A stretch of DNA of 64,000 nt from an uncultured Ruminococcus sp. (lineage in GTDB: Bacteria > Bacillota > Clostridia > Oscillospirales > Acutalibacteraceae). The stretch's first letter is position 1. Each line of letters begins with the position of its first letter. The stretch spans positions 69,011 to 133,010 of the forward strand of contig CACZYC010000002.1 of the NCBI GenBank assembly GCA_902785365.1, read 5' to 3'. The notes under the pieces are model-generated. The model had not been told where the DNA came from and did not search any database. It saw nothing but the letters and a program-made list of their open reading frames with translations. Shown in pieces: positions 35,595 to 44,601 of the stretch. Position numbers and translations under genes: made by a program.

Positions 35595-37031
35595 TTAAAC
35601 GTTAATTTCGGGTTTTTCGTCCTCTAGCGAGCTGTATTTTTCGAGAATGGGTTTAACCTGCTCATCAAGGAAGTCAGCCGTTTGTTCCTTGGCTCTGCCC
35701 GTATATTTCTCCGGGTCAAGTATAATCTGAAGTTCGTCAAGACTTACACCGAAAGCTTCATCCGCCGCGATACGTTCCAAAAGGTCGTTTTCGCCGCCTT
35801 CTTCCTTGATTACCTTGGATGCTTCCATAGAATACTGACGTATTTTCTCGTGAAGAACCTGACGGTCAGCGCCGCGGTTTTTGACGGCGTCCATCATAAT
35901 ATTCTCGGTAGCCATAAAGGGAAGTTCCTTGCGAAGTCTGCTCTCTATAACCTTGGGATATACAACAAGTCCGTCTGCAACATTGGCGTAAAGATTGAGT
36001 ATGCCGTCAATCGCAAGGAAAGCCTCGGGAACACTGAGACGTTTGTTGGCGCTGTCGTCGAGAGTACGCTCGAACCACTGTGTAGCGGTTGTGAAGTAAC
36101 CGTTGAGCACATCAACCATAACATAACGGCTGAGCGAGCCAATTCTTTCGCTTCTCATGGGATTACGTTTGTAAGCCATAGCTGATGAGCCAATCTGATT
36201 TTTCTCAAACGGCTCCTCGACTTCTTTGAGATGCTGTAACAGGCGAATATCGTTAGAGAACTTTGCGGCAGACTGAGCGATTCCCGCGAGAACATTGAGG
36301 TATTGAGAATCAATTTTTCTCGAATAAGTCTGACCCGAAACTGCGTAGCAGCTGTTAAAGCCCATCTTTTCGGCAATCATTTTGTCGATTGCTTTGCACT
36401 TTTCGTGGTCGCCCTCAAAAAGCTCCAAAAAGCTCGCCTGAGTGCCTGTTGTACCCTTAGAGCCCAAAAGCTTAGCTTTAGAGAGCATATATTCTACATC
36501 CTCCAAATCGAGGAGTAATTCCTGAATCCATAGCGTCGCGCGCTTACCTACCGTTGTGGGCTGGGCGGGTTGAAAATGAGTAAACGCCAGCGTAGGCAAC
36601 GCCTTGTACTCATCCGCGAACTTGGAAAGATTTCTGATAACAGTAATGAGCTTATTGCGTACAAGCTCCAAACCCTCGCGCATTATAATTAAATCGGTAT
36701 TGTCGCCGACATAACAGGAAGTCGCGCCGAGGTGAATAATTCCCTTTGCTTTAGGACACTGTTGACCGTAAGCGTAAACGTGACTCATAACGTCGTGACG
36801 CACAAGCTTTTCACGTTCCGTGGCTACATCGTAGTTGATATCATCCTGATTGGCTTTAAGCTCGTCAATCTGCTCCTGTGTAATCGGCAAACCGAGCTCC
36901 ATCTCGGACTCCGCCAGAGCAATCCAGAGCTTTCGCCATGTTCTGAACTTCTTGTCGGGTGAGAATATATATTTCATCTCTTTGCTCGAATATCTTGAAG
37001 ATAACGGGCTTTCGTAAGCGTTTTTACTCAT
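35595..37031 (-). CDS. purB: Adenylosuccinate lyase
   Basis: 478 residues. Cleaves SAICAR to AICAR and adenylosuccinate to AMP. Seen: GATSCYVGDNTD, TLAFTHFQPAQPTTVGKR with the catalytic His, and the signature loop GSSAMAYKRNPMRSE. Its ATG overlaps the purF2 stop by one base (TAATG). Confidence 0.96.
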   Translation of the reverse strand: MSKNAYESPLSSRYSSKEMKYIFSPDKKFRTWRKLWIALAESEMELGLPITQEQIDELKANQDDINYDVATEREKLVRHDVMSHVYAYGQQCPKAKGIIHLGATSCYVGDNTDLIIMREGLELVRNKLITVIRNLSKFADEYKALPTLAFTHFQPAQPTTVGKRATLWIQELLLDLEDVEYMLSKAKLLGSKGTTGTQASFLELFEGDHEKCKAIDKMIAEKMGFNSCYAVSGQTYSRKIDSQYLNVLAGIAQSAAKFSNDIRLLQHLKEVEEPFEKNQIGSSAMAYKRNPMRSERIGSLSRYVMVDVLNGYFTTATQWFERTLDDSANKRLSVPEAFLAIDGILNLYANVADGLVVYPKVIESRLRKELPFMATENIMMDAVKNRGADRQVLHEKIRQYSMEASKVIKEEGGENDLLERIAADEAFGVSLDELQIILDPEKYTGRAKEQTADFLDEQVKPILEKYSSLEDEKPEINV

Positions 37032-38518
37032 TATGTTTCCTCCTTTGAGGCGCAGTTTTCTTTTTTATCGTTATTACTTTCAAAATTCATTCCGCCGCGT
37101 TCCTTGCCCTTAAAAGTAAGCTTGGTGACGGGAGCGGGATAATATCCTGTAAAGCAGGCGTCACAGTAGTCCTTGAACCTTCCGCCCAGCATTTCGTCGA
37201 GATACTCAACAGGAAGATAGCCGAGAGTGTCCGCTCCGCTGAGCTTGCAGATTTCATCAATCGTATGATTGACGGCTATAAGCTCTCCGCGCGACGGAAT
37301 ATCGGTTCCGTAATAGCACGGCCACAAAAACGGCGGCGAACTGATTCGCATATGGACTTCCTTAGCTCCCGCGTTTCGCAGCATATTGGTTATTCGGTCG
37401 ATTGTGGTACCGCGCACAATACTGTCGTCGATTACAACGACACGCTTGCCTTTAATCATATCGGAAATCGGGTTGAGCTTTATCCTTACGGAATTCATCC
37501 TGTCCTTTTGAGACGGTTTGATAAATGTCCGTCCGATGTAACCGTTCTTTACAATCGCCTTTTCGTATGGAATGCCCGACTCCTCGCTGTAACCGATTGC
37601 GGCGTCAATTCCCGATTCGGGAACACCTATGACCAAATCCGCCTCAACGGGGAATTCACGGGCAAGTATCCTTCCTGCCTGCTTACGGGTTTCATAGACG
37701 CTGAGTCCGTCGATCTGACTGTCTGTACGGGCAAAATAGATATATTCAAACACGCATAAACTTTTGTTGCACTTCTTTTCTGGTGGGATACTTCTGACGC
37801 CGTTTTTATCGACGACAATGATCTCTCCCGCTTCGACGTCGCGTACATACTCAGCTCCACAAGCGTCGAGCGCCGCCGACTCACTGGCAAAAACGTAGGA
37901 ATTATTTATCTTACCCATACACAACGGTCTAAAGCCGTGCGGGTCACGAGCCGCAATAAGCTTTGTCGGGCTCATAACAAGAAGCGAATAAGCTCCCTCC
38001 AGCTTTTTGACAGCGCGAACAATAGCCTCCTCTGCCGATCTGCATTTGAGTCTCTCCCTGGCTATAACGTAACAGATAACCTCAGAGTCGATTGTGGTCT
38101 GAAAGATGGCGCCGCGCTGTTCAAGTGTCCGACGAATTTCAACAGCGTTAGTCAGATTTCCGTTGTGAGCAACGGCGAGAGTGCCCTTTACATAACGCAT
38201 AACAAGCGGCTGTGCGTTTTCAAGCACAGAGCCGCCTGCTGTTGAATAACGGACATGTGAAACCGCCATTTGTCCGCCTAAAGAATCTAATACAGAATTG
38301 TTGAAAACCTCGGTAACCAAACCCATATCCTTGTGGTAATCCATAACACCACTGTCGGATACGGCTATGCCGCAGCTCTCCTGTCCGCGGTGTTGCAGAG
38401 CCAGAAGCCCGTTGTAACACGCGTAGGCAGGATTAACTGAACCGTCGCTGTATATACCGAAAACTCCACACTCCTCGTGGAGCCCTTCCTTTGGAAGGGT
38501 ATCAAAAGAATAATTCAT
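37031..38518 (-). CDS. purF: Amidophosphoribosyltransferase, copy 2
   Basis: 495 residues. Same reaction as the copy at 6575-8017. N-terminal nucleophile Cys17 (HEECGVFG) after a short leader, PRTase motif VVVIDDSIVRGTT, and the four Fe-S cysteines (LCVFEY, WPCYYG, YCDACF). The C-terminus has an extra Lys/Glu/Asn-rich tail. Its ribosome site (AGGTTTAT) is weak. It lies in the second purine operon between purC and purB. Confidence 0.95.
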   Translation of the reverse strand: MNYSFDTLPKEGLHEECGVFGIYSDGSVNPAYACYNGLLALQHRGQESCGIAVSDSGVMDYHKDMGLVTEVFNNSVLDSLGGQMAVSHVRYSTAGGSVLENAQPLVMRYVKGTLAVAHNGNLTNAVEIRRTLEQRGAIFQTTIDSEVICYVIARERLKCRSAEEAIVRAVKKLEGAYSLLVMSPTKLIAARDPHGFRPLCMGKINNSYVFASESAALDACGAEYVRDVEAGEIIVVDKNGVRSIPPEKKCNKSLCVFEYIYFARTDSQIDGLSVYETRKQAGRILAREFPVEADLVIGVPESGIDAAIGYSEESGIPYEKAIVKNGYIGRTFIKPSQKDRMNSVRIKLNPISDMIKGKRVVVIDDSIVRGTTIDRITNMLRNAGAKEVHMRISSPPFLWPCYYGTDIPSRGELIAVNHTIDEICKLSGADTLGYLPVEYLDEMLGGRFKDYCDACFTGYYPAPVTKLTFKGKERGGMNFESNNDKKENCASKEET

Positions 38519-38590
38519 ATAAACCTATTTTTTCAATAATAAAATAAATATCTGAGACAGAAAGCCTAAGCATCCCGTTTTACTTCTTAT

Positions 38591-39298
38591 TTACGCGAGA
38601 CCTACACGCTTCATCATTTCGGCGTAAGCGTCCTCTACACCGCCCATATCACGGCGGAAACGGTCCTTGTCGAGCTTCTCCTGAGTATCCACATCCCAGA
38701 AACGGCAAGTGTCGGGAGAAATCTCGTCAGCGAGAAGAATCTCACCGTGGAAACGTCCGAACTCAATCTTGAAGTCAATCAAATCAACGTTTACGGACTT
38801 GAAGAATTCTACCATAACTTCGTTTACTTTATACGCGTACTCGGAAATCTTATCGATTTCTTCCTTGGTAGCCGCGCCGATAGCGTAAATCTGGCTTTCG
38901 TTAATCATGGGGTCGCCAAGGTCGTCGTCCTTAAGACAGAACTCGAGTGTGGGGCATTTAAGCTCAGTACCCTCGGGAACACCGAAGCGTTTTGAGAAAG
39001 AACCCGCCGCCTTATTGCGGATGATAACCTCGAGAGGAACGATCTCAACCTTTTTGAGAACAGTCTCACGGTCGTTGAGTTCCTCGACAAAATCAGTAGG
39101 AACGCCTTTAGCCTCAAGAAGTTTGAACATAAAGTTGGACATACGGTTGTTTACAACGCCCTTGCCGACAATTGTACCTTTCTTTTCGCCGTTAAACGCG
39201 GTAGCGTCGTCCTTGTAGGAAACGATACAATAATCCTCATTATCTGTGGCGAAAACCTTCTTTGCCTTACCCTCGTACATTTGCTCTAGTTTCTGCAT
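38591..39298 (-). CDS. purC: SAICAR synthetase
   Basis: 235 residues from the ATG at 39298 with GGGAGGTAATT upstream (the longer frame has no ribosome site). Seen: [40 protein letters not shown]-type motif (VPLEVIIRN) and [23 protein letters not shown] in part. Joins CAIR and aspartate. First gene of the second purine operon. Confidence 0.95.
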   Translation of the reverse strand: MQKLEQMYEGKAKKVFATDNEDYCIVSYKDDATAFNGEKKGTIVGKGVVNNRMSNFMFKLLEAKGVPTDFVEELNDRETVLKKVEIVPLEVIIRNKAAGSFSKRFGVPEGTELKCPTLEFCLKDDDLGDPMINESQIYAIGAATKEEIDKISEYAYKVNEVMVEFFKSVNVDLIDFKIEFGRFHGEILLADEISPDTCRFWDVDTQEKLDKDRFRRDMGGVEDAYAEMMKRVGLA

Positions 39299-39337
39299 AA
39301 TTACCTCCCATGGCAATATAAATATTTTTACATATAC

Positions 39338-39365
39338 ATTATATAAAAAATGAAGCACTAAACAA
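39338..39365 (-). promoter_or_regulatory. Promoter of the purC operon
   Basis: -35 TTGTTT (39360-39365), 16-base spacer, -10 TATAAT (39338-39343). The leader is only about 35 bases, so no riboswitch is present. Confidence 0.65.
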
Positions 39366-39467
39366 TTCTAAAATAGAAAAATAATCAACTTTGGAAGGGT
39401 GTTTAAAAAATAGGTAGTAAGGCAGAATTTTTTATATTATTTGCCAAATAAGAAAAGGAGCGCCGAT

Positions 39468-39498
39468 ATTGCGCTCCCTGTTCTTTGGTGCCGGCAGT
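39468..39498 (-). pseudogene. Decayed copy of the tRNA-Leu 3' end and its terminator arm
   Basis: ATTGCGCTCCCTGTT-CTT-TGGTGCCGGCAGT matches 39700-39731 (same blocks, ACTA instead of CTT between them). The first block is the arm of the tRNA terminator, the second is the 3' acceptor plus CCA. A hairpin arm GGAGCGC lies just before it (39457-39463). Another scrap, GTTCAAGTCCCAC at about 39648-39660, is identical to part of the tRNA T-arm. The rest of the 39299-39718 gap has no gene; it holds a hairpin at 39581-39605. Confidence 0.6.
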
Positions 39499-39580
39499 TC
39501 TGTATTTGTTGTTTGAAAACCTGAATCTCGTTTGTTGCGGTGTGTATTTAGTTATATAATTCACATTATCGCGGCGGCTT

Positions 39581-39605
39581 AAAAATGCTCTGCCAGAGCA
39601 TTTTT
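39581..39605. terminator. Hairpin with flanking A and T runs
   Basis: AAAAATGCTCT-GCC-AGAGCATTTTT, an 11 bp stem that could terminate in either direction. It lies downstream of the tRNA terminator on the minus strand and upstream of the purC promoter. Confidence 0.65.
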
Positions 39606-39680
39606 GCCTATGATTTGCGCTCAGCTTAAATCACAGGCACAGCCTGTTCAAGTCCCACCCCGACACTTTTCCTGTATAAT

Positions 39681-39717
39681 AGTAACAGGGAGCGCAATCA
39701 TTGCGCTCCCTGTTACT
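39681..39717 (-). terminator. Terminator of tRNA-Leu
   Basis: Perfect 17 bp arms (AGTAACAGGGAGCGCAA and TTGCGCTCCCTGTTACT) with a TCA loop, one base after the CCA end of the tRNA. No strong T-run follows, so it may serve as a processing or stability hairpin as well. Confidence 0.65.
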
Positions 39718-39718
39718 A

Positions 39719-39805
39719 TGGTGCCGGCAGTGGGACTTGAACCCACACACCCTCGCGGATAACAGATTTTGAGTCTGTCTCGTCTGCCAATTCCGACATG
39801 CCGGC
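39719..39805 (-). tRNA. tRNA-Leu (anticodon CAA)
   Basis: Minus strand. Acceptor GCCGGCA (39805-39799) pairs with TGCCGGC near the 3' end, followed by the discriminator A and an encoded CCA. The anticodon loop reads CTCAAAA, giving CAA for UUG. A long variable arm (TATCCGCGAGGGTG) marks it as class II, and GGTTCAAGTCCCAC gives the T-arm. Length 87 bases with CCA. Confidence 0.95.
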
Positions 39806-39818
39806 TTATTGCTTTGCT

Positions 39819-39847
39819 ATTATACACTAAATATTTTTAAAAATCAA
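39819..39847 (-). promoter_or_regulatory. Promoter of tRNA-Leu
   Basis: -35 TTGATT (39842-39847), 17-base spacer, -10 TATAAT (39819-39824), ending 14 bases before the tRNA 5' end. Confidence 0.7.
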
Positions 39848-39872
39848 GCCCAAATGCAGACACATTATTATC

Positions 39873-39901
39873 TTGAAAAAAAAGGGAAAATCTGTTACAA
39901 T
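39873..39901 (+). promoter_or_regulatory. Promoter of the pyrB-pyrI fusion
   Basis: -35 TTGAAA (39873-39878), 17-base spacer, -10 TACAAT (39896-39901). The leader of about 22 bases leaves no room for a PyrR or UTP-sensing attenuator. Confidence 0.65.
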
Positions 39902-39929
39902 AATAAAAATTTATAAAGGACGAGGATAT

Positions 39930-41006
39930 ATGAAGCACAAGAATTTGATTGACCTCGAATATATGACAAAAGATGAACTGGAACAGACGATAAGGCTCGC
40001 GGGTGTTATAAAGCAGCGCCCCGACGTTTACAAACACGCCTGCGACGGTAAAATTATGGCTACGCTGTTTTATGAGCCGTCCACAAGAACACAGATGTCT
40101 TTCCAGACAGCTATGATGCGCCTCGGCGGCAAGACTATCGGCTTTGACAACCCGATGAATTCATCCGTCGCGAAGGGTGAAAACCTTAAAGATACCATAG
40201 CTGTTGTAAGCGGATACGCTGACATTATCGCCATGCGCCATCCGATTGAGGGTTCCGCGAAGGCGGCGTCACTTTACAGTGACGTTCCCTTGATTAACTG
40301 CGGTGACGGCGGTCATTTTCATCCCACTCAAACTCTCACGGATGTTGTAACTCTCAGCTTTGAGAAAGGCAGACTGGACAACCTCAAAATCGGCTTGTGC
40401 GGAGATTTGCTCAACGGCAGAACCGTCCACTCGCTGATTAAGACAATGAGTCACTTTGAGGGCAACAGCTTTGTTTTAATTTCTACAAAAGAATTAACCG
40501 TGCCCGATTACATAAAGGATATCCTAAACAAATCCGGTTGTGAATATACGGAAATCAATAACCTCAAGGACGCAATATCCGACCTTGATGTACTTTATAT
40601 GACTCGAATCCAACGTGAAAGATTCGCTACCGAGGAGGAGTACGAAAAGCAGAAAGGCGTGTTTGTGCTTGATATGGACAAGCTCAGTCTTGCCAAGGAG
40701 GATATGATAATTCTTCACCCTCTGCCGAGAGTTGACGAAATCACGATTGAGGTTGACGACGACCCGAGAGCGTGCTACTTTAAGCAGGCACAGTACGGAA
40801 TGTACGGCAGAATGGCGCTGATTGTGCTCTTGCTCAGAGAAGAAGGTTCATTTTTGTTTGACATGCCCGACCCGATTGAGAGCAAGGAACACAGATGCCC
40901 GAATCCGAAATGTATTACAAACGATCCGCAGCAGTTCTATTTGCCAAAGAATTTTTATAAAAAGAATGGCAGAGTATTCTGTGATTACTGCGACTATGAA
41001 GTATAA
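39930..41006 (+). CDS. pyrB: Aspartate carbamoyltransferase with fused PyrI zinc domain
   Basis: 358 residues from the ATG at 39930 (GAGGATAT upstream; the frame extends upstream into the promoter). Residues 1-307 are catalytic PyrB: FYEPSTRTQMSF (carbamoyl phosphate loop), MRHPIEGSA, INCGDGGHFHPTQTL and ILHPLPRVDE. Residues 323-354 carry CPNPKC and CDYC (Cys323, 328, 351, 354), the CX4C...CX2C zinc site of the PyrI regulatory chain. The allosteric nucleotide-binding domain of PyrI is missing. Carbamoyl phosphate + aspartate to carbamoyl aspartate. Confidence 0.92.
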   Translation: MKHKNLIDLEYMTKDELEQTIRLAGVIKQRPDVYKHACDGKIMATLFYEPSTRTQMSFQTAMMRLGGKTIGFDNPMNSSVAKGENLKDTIAVVSGYADIIAMRHPIEGSAKAASLYSDVPLINCGDGGHFHPTQTLTDVVTLSFEKGRLDNLKIGLCGDLLNGRTVHSLIKTMSHFEGNSFVLISTKELTVPDYIKDILNKSGCEYTEINNLKDAISDLDVLYMTRIQRERFATEEEYEKQKGVFVLDMDKLSLAKEDMIILHPLPRVDEITIEVDDDPRACYFKQAQYGMYGRMALIVLLLREEGSFLFDMPDPIESKEHRCPNPKCITNDPQQFYLPKNFYKKNGRVFCDYCDYEV

Positions 41007-41028
41007 AATCATCGGACTGTAACAAAAG

Positions 41029-44000
41029 TTACAGTCCGATTTTTATTGACTTATTATTATAAACCGAGTAAATTATGACTTCTTTTACTTTAAGGTTCAT
41101 AGTTTCCTCAAGGGCGGTTTTATAGAGCTCAACCTGTTTGTGATACATCGCGCCCAGTTTTTCGGTGTCCTTTACCCTGTCGGTTTTATAGTCGACTATT
41201 ACGACTTCTCCTTTTTCAATAAACGCCAAATCGACAGCGCCTTGCATGATAATTTTGTGGTCTTTGAACTCATCGGAAATGTTCTCATCATAATCCGAGG
41301 CGTTAATCTTGACCGTGAAAGTGTATTCCCTGAAGTATTCATCACTGCTCAATACACGCGTAATTAAACCGCTGTTTAAAAATTCTGTAATAGAATTAAA
41401 ATCAAGCAAATCAAAATATTCAGCTAACAGGAAACCTTCTTTTACAAGTCGTTCTGCTTCAAGTCGAGGATTGGATTTCGCTTTGGCAAAATCACAGTGC
41501 TCCATAAAAGCGTGGAACGCCGTTCCCTTCTGAGCTCCGTCAGATTTTTTATCTTCCAGAAACTCAGGCGCTCGAAGCAGTTTGTTGAAAATCCTGTTGT
41601 CTTTATGCGAAAGCTCCGAGGCGCTTACCTTTTGGGGTAAGGTTATAAGGGGCTTGTTTTTGTATTCAAAGGAAAGTCTTTCTCTAAACTTGTTGATAAA
41701 CTTTGGATTCGGTTTAGGAATTAATTCTTCCTGTTTTGAAAATTCGAGATTAACGTCAGCTTTTTCTTCGTGCGGTACACCGACAACGCTCACGCTCCAC
41801 GGACGGTAATCTTCGCTGTAATTTGTATAATCGGGTTTAAGGTATGTACGCAAATCCTTGCAGGACGGATTCGCCAACGCCGCGGTAAACAGCCAGTCCG
41901 AGAAGGAATTGAATCGCTTTAATATATACGGAGATATCGGATAGGAGGGAATTTTCGACTCCAGTTTAGCTATGTAGGATTCGGGGTTCTGTTGAGTGGA
42001 AGTGATTATCAGACGCTCGCGAGCCCTTGTCAGCGCGACATAAAGAACACGTATTTCCTCAGAAAGCTGAGAATCGGTCATCATAAGCGAAACGGCTTTG
42101 CGCTGAACTGTTTCGTATTTAATCAAATCGTCAACATAGCGCAAACCAATTCCGCCACGACTGTCAATTACGAGATCGGAGGAAGTGTCCTGCAGGTTGA
42201 ACTGCGTTGAGGTTGAGGCAAGAATACACACAGGAAATTCAAGCCCTTTACTCGCGTGAACGCTCATAATACGAACGGCGTTCAGGTTATCGAGCCCAGG
42301 TTCATCACCCGAGTTAATGATTGTGCCGTTTTCTTTCATTTTGTCAACAAAGTTAATAAATGCGGTCAGTGTCTTGTAACCGCTGCCCGCGTACTTCGCG
42401 GCATACTCGCGCAGGAGAAATAAGTTTTTTGAAGGCTTATTGTTCAATGCGGAATATACAGAGTCAAAGCCTGTTTCACTTAGAATTATATTAATAAGCC
42501 TTTCAACTGATATTGTAGCGGCGAGCGAACGCATTTTGGAAATAAAGGCGATAAAATCCCGACATTTTTCGCTTTGTTCACAGTATTCCCTTACTGCCAG
42601 ATAAAGCGGAACGCGCCTATCCGACGAACGTATTTCAGCCATTTCGTCGGATGTGAATCCGAATATCGGGCTCATTAGCACCGAGAGCAGAGGTATATCC
42701 TGAACGGGATTGTCGATAACCCTGAGCAGGTTAAGAATTACCTTTATCTCATTCTCCTCAAAGAAGTTGTTTTTCTCGTCGGAGATTACGGGAATCATAT
42801 ACTTCGCTAAAGTATTTGAGAAAGTTACAGCGCGGCGGGTATCGCCCTTGGCGCTTCTGAGAAGAATCGCTATATCGCCGTATTCGATATCTCTTGTACC
42901 GTTTTTGTCGGTAACCTGAATTTTATCCTCCAAAACAAGCTTCTGGATTTTTTCGGCTATACGGGCAGCCTCGAAGGCTTCCTTTTTTTCGTCCTCCTCT
43001 TTGTTGATGCCCTTGGTATCAATAAGCATAAGCTCCATATTCGGGGAGCAGTTCTCGGGATAGGTCGCCGCGCAGGAGAGCTTTTCCTCATCGTTATACT
43101 CGATCCCTCCGAGCTCTGAGGACATCAAGGTTGAGAAAACAAAGTTGCACGCTTCAATAACGCCGAGCCTGCTTCTGAAGTTTTTATCGAGGATTATCTT
43201 AGCGGGATATATGGGGTTATCCCTGTCATAGCGCGTGTAGCTGTCTTTGTAGTCAATGAAAATCTCGGGTTTTGCCTGACGGAACCCGTAAATGCTTTGT
43301 TTGACGTCTCCAACAACAAAGAGGTTATCGCGGCGATTGCTTATCGCTTTGAAGATAAGATTTTGAGTGTCGTTAATATCCTGAAACTCATCAACCATTA
43401 TAAGGTCAAATTCCTCAGATATTTCCGAGGAAATATCCGTAAATACTAAATCATCGCCGTTTTTTTTGCAAAGGAGTTTTACGGTAAGGTGTTCTATGTC
43501 GGAATATGTAAGGAAATTCTTATCCGCCTTGAGAGTATCATACTCAATGATGAATCTCTTTACACAGGCAAAGAGCGCTTTTATTATGGGATAAATCTTG
43601 TCCGTTTCGGAGTTGATTTCGGAAATGTCAGAAATAAATACCGAGCTCAGACGTTTGATCTCGTCCTTATAGGTATCTCTGATACTTTTGATTGTGTTGA
43701 TGTAATTATTTTCTTCGTTTTTGATCTGGGGGAATCTCTTGAATTTAAGATTATTAAGGCAATCATAGACTCCGTCCCAGTTTTTGCTCATAATCTCAGC
43801 GTTTATATTGTCCAGCGTCTTGAAATCGCCGAGAAGAACATCTCTGATTTTTTCTGTTTTATCAGCTTCAAGAAAACGCTCATTATCCAGATAACCCAAA
43901 GCTATATCGACAAGTTCCAGACAATAGAGCAGGCAGTCTTGTGCATAGTTCAATAAATAATCAAAATAAACAGAAGACTTAAAGCCGTCTTTACCTGTTT

Positions 44001-44601
44001 CGTAATAGCATAGGATTTCATCAAGATAGTCCTCGGGGAACGGGAACGCTGTGAGAAAATAATATATCCTCAAAATGTACTTTTTGAGATTATCATCGCC
44101 GCGGTGAGTACATACAGCCGAAACAAGCTCCAGAAAACTCTCGTCGTTTTGCTGATAAAAGTATTCAAGGGTATTTTCAATAGCGCTGTTTACGAGAATG
44201 TTCTGCTCGCCCTCTTCGGGAATGCTGAAATCCCGCTGAATACCAAGCTTATAGAAATATCGGCGCACAAACTCTGTGCAAAAAGAGTCTATTGTAGAAA
44301 TCCTGGCGCTGTAAAGCAGGTGTTTCTGAGTGAGAAGATATTTATTATAAGGGTCTCCTTTGAGCAGACCGTCGATTGCTTCCTCAATCCTGGCGCGCAT
44401 TTCCAAAGTAGCGGCGCGCGTAAACGTAACCACAAGCATTCTGTCAATGGAAACAGGGTTATCTTTGTCGGTTATTGCGTTTATAATACGCTGTACCAAT
44501 ACGGCGGTTTTTCCTGAACCCGCAGCCGCTGAAACCAAGACGTTGCCGCTGCGAGCTTCTACCGCGTCCTGTTGCGCGGGCGTAAGTTTAATTTTGCTCA
44601 A
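41029..44601 (-). CDS. addA: ATP-dependent helicase/nuclease subunit A
   Basis: 1190 residues from a TTG at 44601, chosen because AAGGAG lies 9 bases upstream and the protein then opens SKIKLTPAQQDAVEA, the normal AddA start. UvrD-type helicase: Walker A AAAGSGKTAVLVQ, DLIMVDEFQDIND, RVLYVALTRARERL-type motif VI region, and a RecB-family nuclease at the C-terminus (EVVIVDYKTDRV). Overlaps addB by 14 bases. Processes double-strand breaks with AddB for RecA loading. Confidence 0.93.
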   Translation of the reverse strand: MSKIKLTPAQQDAVEARSGNVLVSAAAGSGKTAVLVQRIINAITDKDNPVSIDRMLVVTFTRAATLEMRARIEEAIDGLLKGDPYNKYLLTQKHLLYSARISTIDSFCTEFVRRYFYKLGIQRDFSIPEEGEQNILVNSAIENTLEYFYQQNDESFLELVSAVCTHRGDDNLKKYILRIYYFLTAFPFPEDYLDEILCYYETGKDGFKSSVYFDYLLNYAQDCLLYCLELVDIALGYLDNERFLEADKTEKIRDVLLGDFKTLDNINAEIMSKNWDGVYDCLNNLKFKRFPQIKNEENNYINTIKSIRDTYKDEIKRLSSVFISDISEINSETDKIYPIIKALFACVKRFIIEYDTLKADKNFLTYSDIEHLTVKLLCKKNGDDLVFTDISSEISEEFDLIMVDEFQDINDTQNLIFKAISNRRDNLFVVGDVKQSIYGFRQAKPEIFIDYKDSYTRYDRDNPIYPAKIILDKNFRSRLGVIEACNFVFSTLMSSELGGIEYNDEEKLSCAATYPENCSPNMELMLIDTKGINKEEDEKKEAFEAARIAEKIQKLVLEDKIQVTDKNGTRDIEYGDIAILLRSAKGDTRRAVTFSNTLAKYMIPVISDEKNNFFEENEIKVILNLLRVIDNPVQDIPLLSVLMSPIFGFTSDEMAEIRSSDRRVPLYLAVREYCEQSEKCRDFIAFISKMRSLAATISVERLINIILSETGFDSVYSALNNKPSKNLFLLREYAAKYAGSGYKTLTAFINFVDKMKENGTIINSGDEPGLDNLNAVRIMSVHASKGLEFPVCILASTSTQFNLQDTSSDLVIDSRGGIGLRYVDDLIKYETVQRKAVSLMMTDSQLSEEIRVLYVALTRARERLIITSTQQNPESYIAKLESKIPSYPISPYILKRFNSFSDWLFTAALANPSCKDLRTYLKPDYTNYSEDYRPWSVSVVGVPHEEKADVNLEFSKQEELIPKPNPKFINKFRERLSFEYKNKPLITLPQKVSASELSHKDNRIFNKLLRAPEFLEDKKSDGAQKGTAFHAFMEHCDFAKAKSNPRLEAERLVKEGFLLAEYFDLLDFNSITEFLNSGLITRVLSSDEYFREYTFTVKINASDYDENISDEFKDHKIIMQGAVDLAFIEKGEVVIVDYKTDRVKDTEKLGAMYHKQVELYKTALEETMNLKVKEVIIYSVYNNKSIKIGL

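Noticed and set aside
39640-39672. A second complete tRNA
   Set aside because: Only a T-arm-like string is present; no acceptor stem, D-arm or anticodon arm can be drawn.
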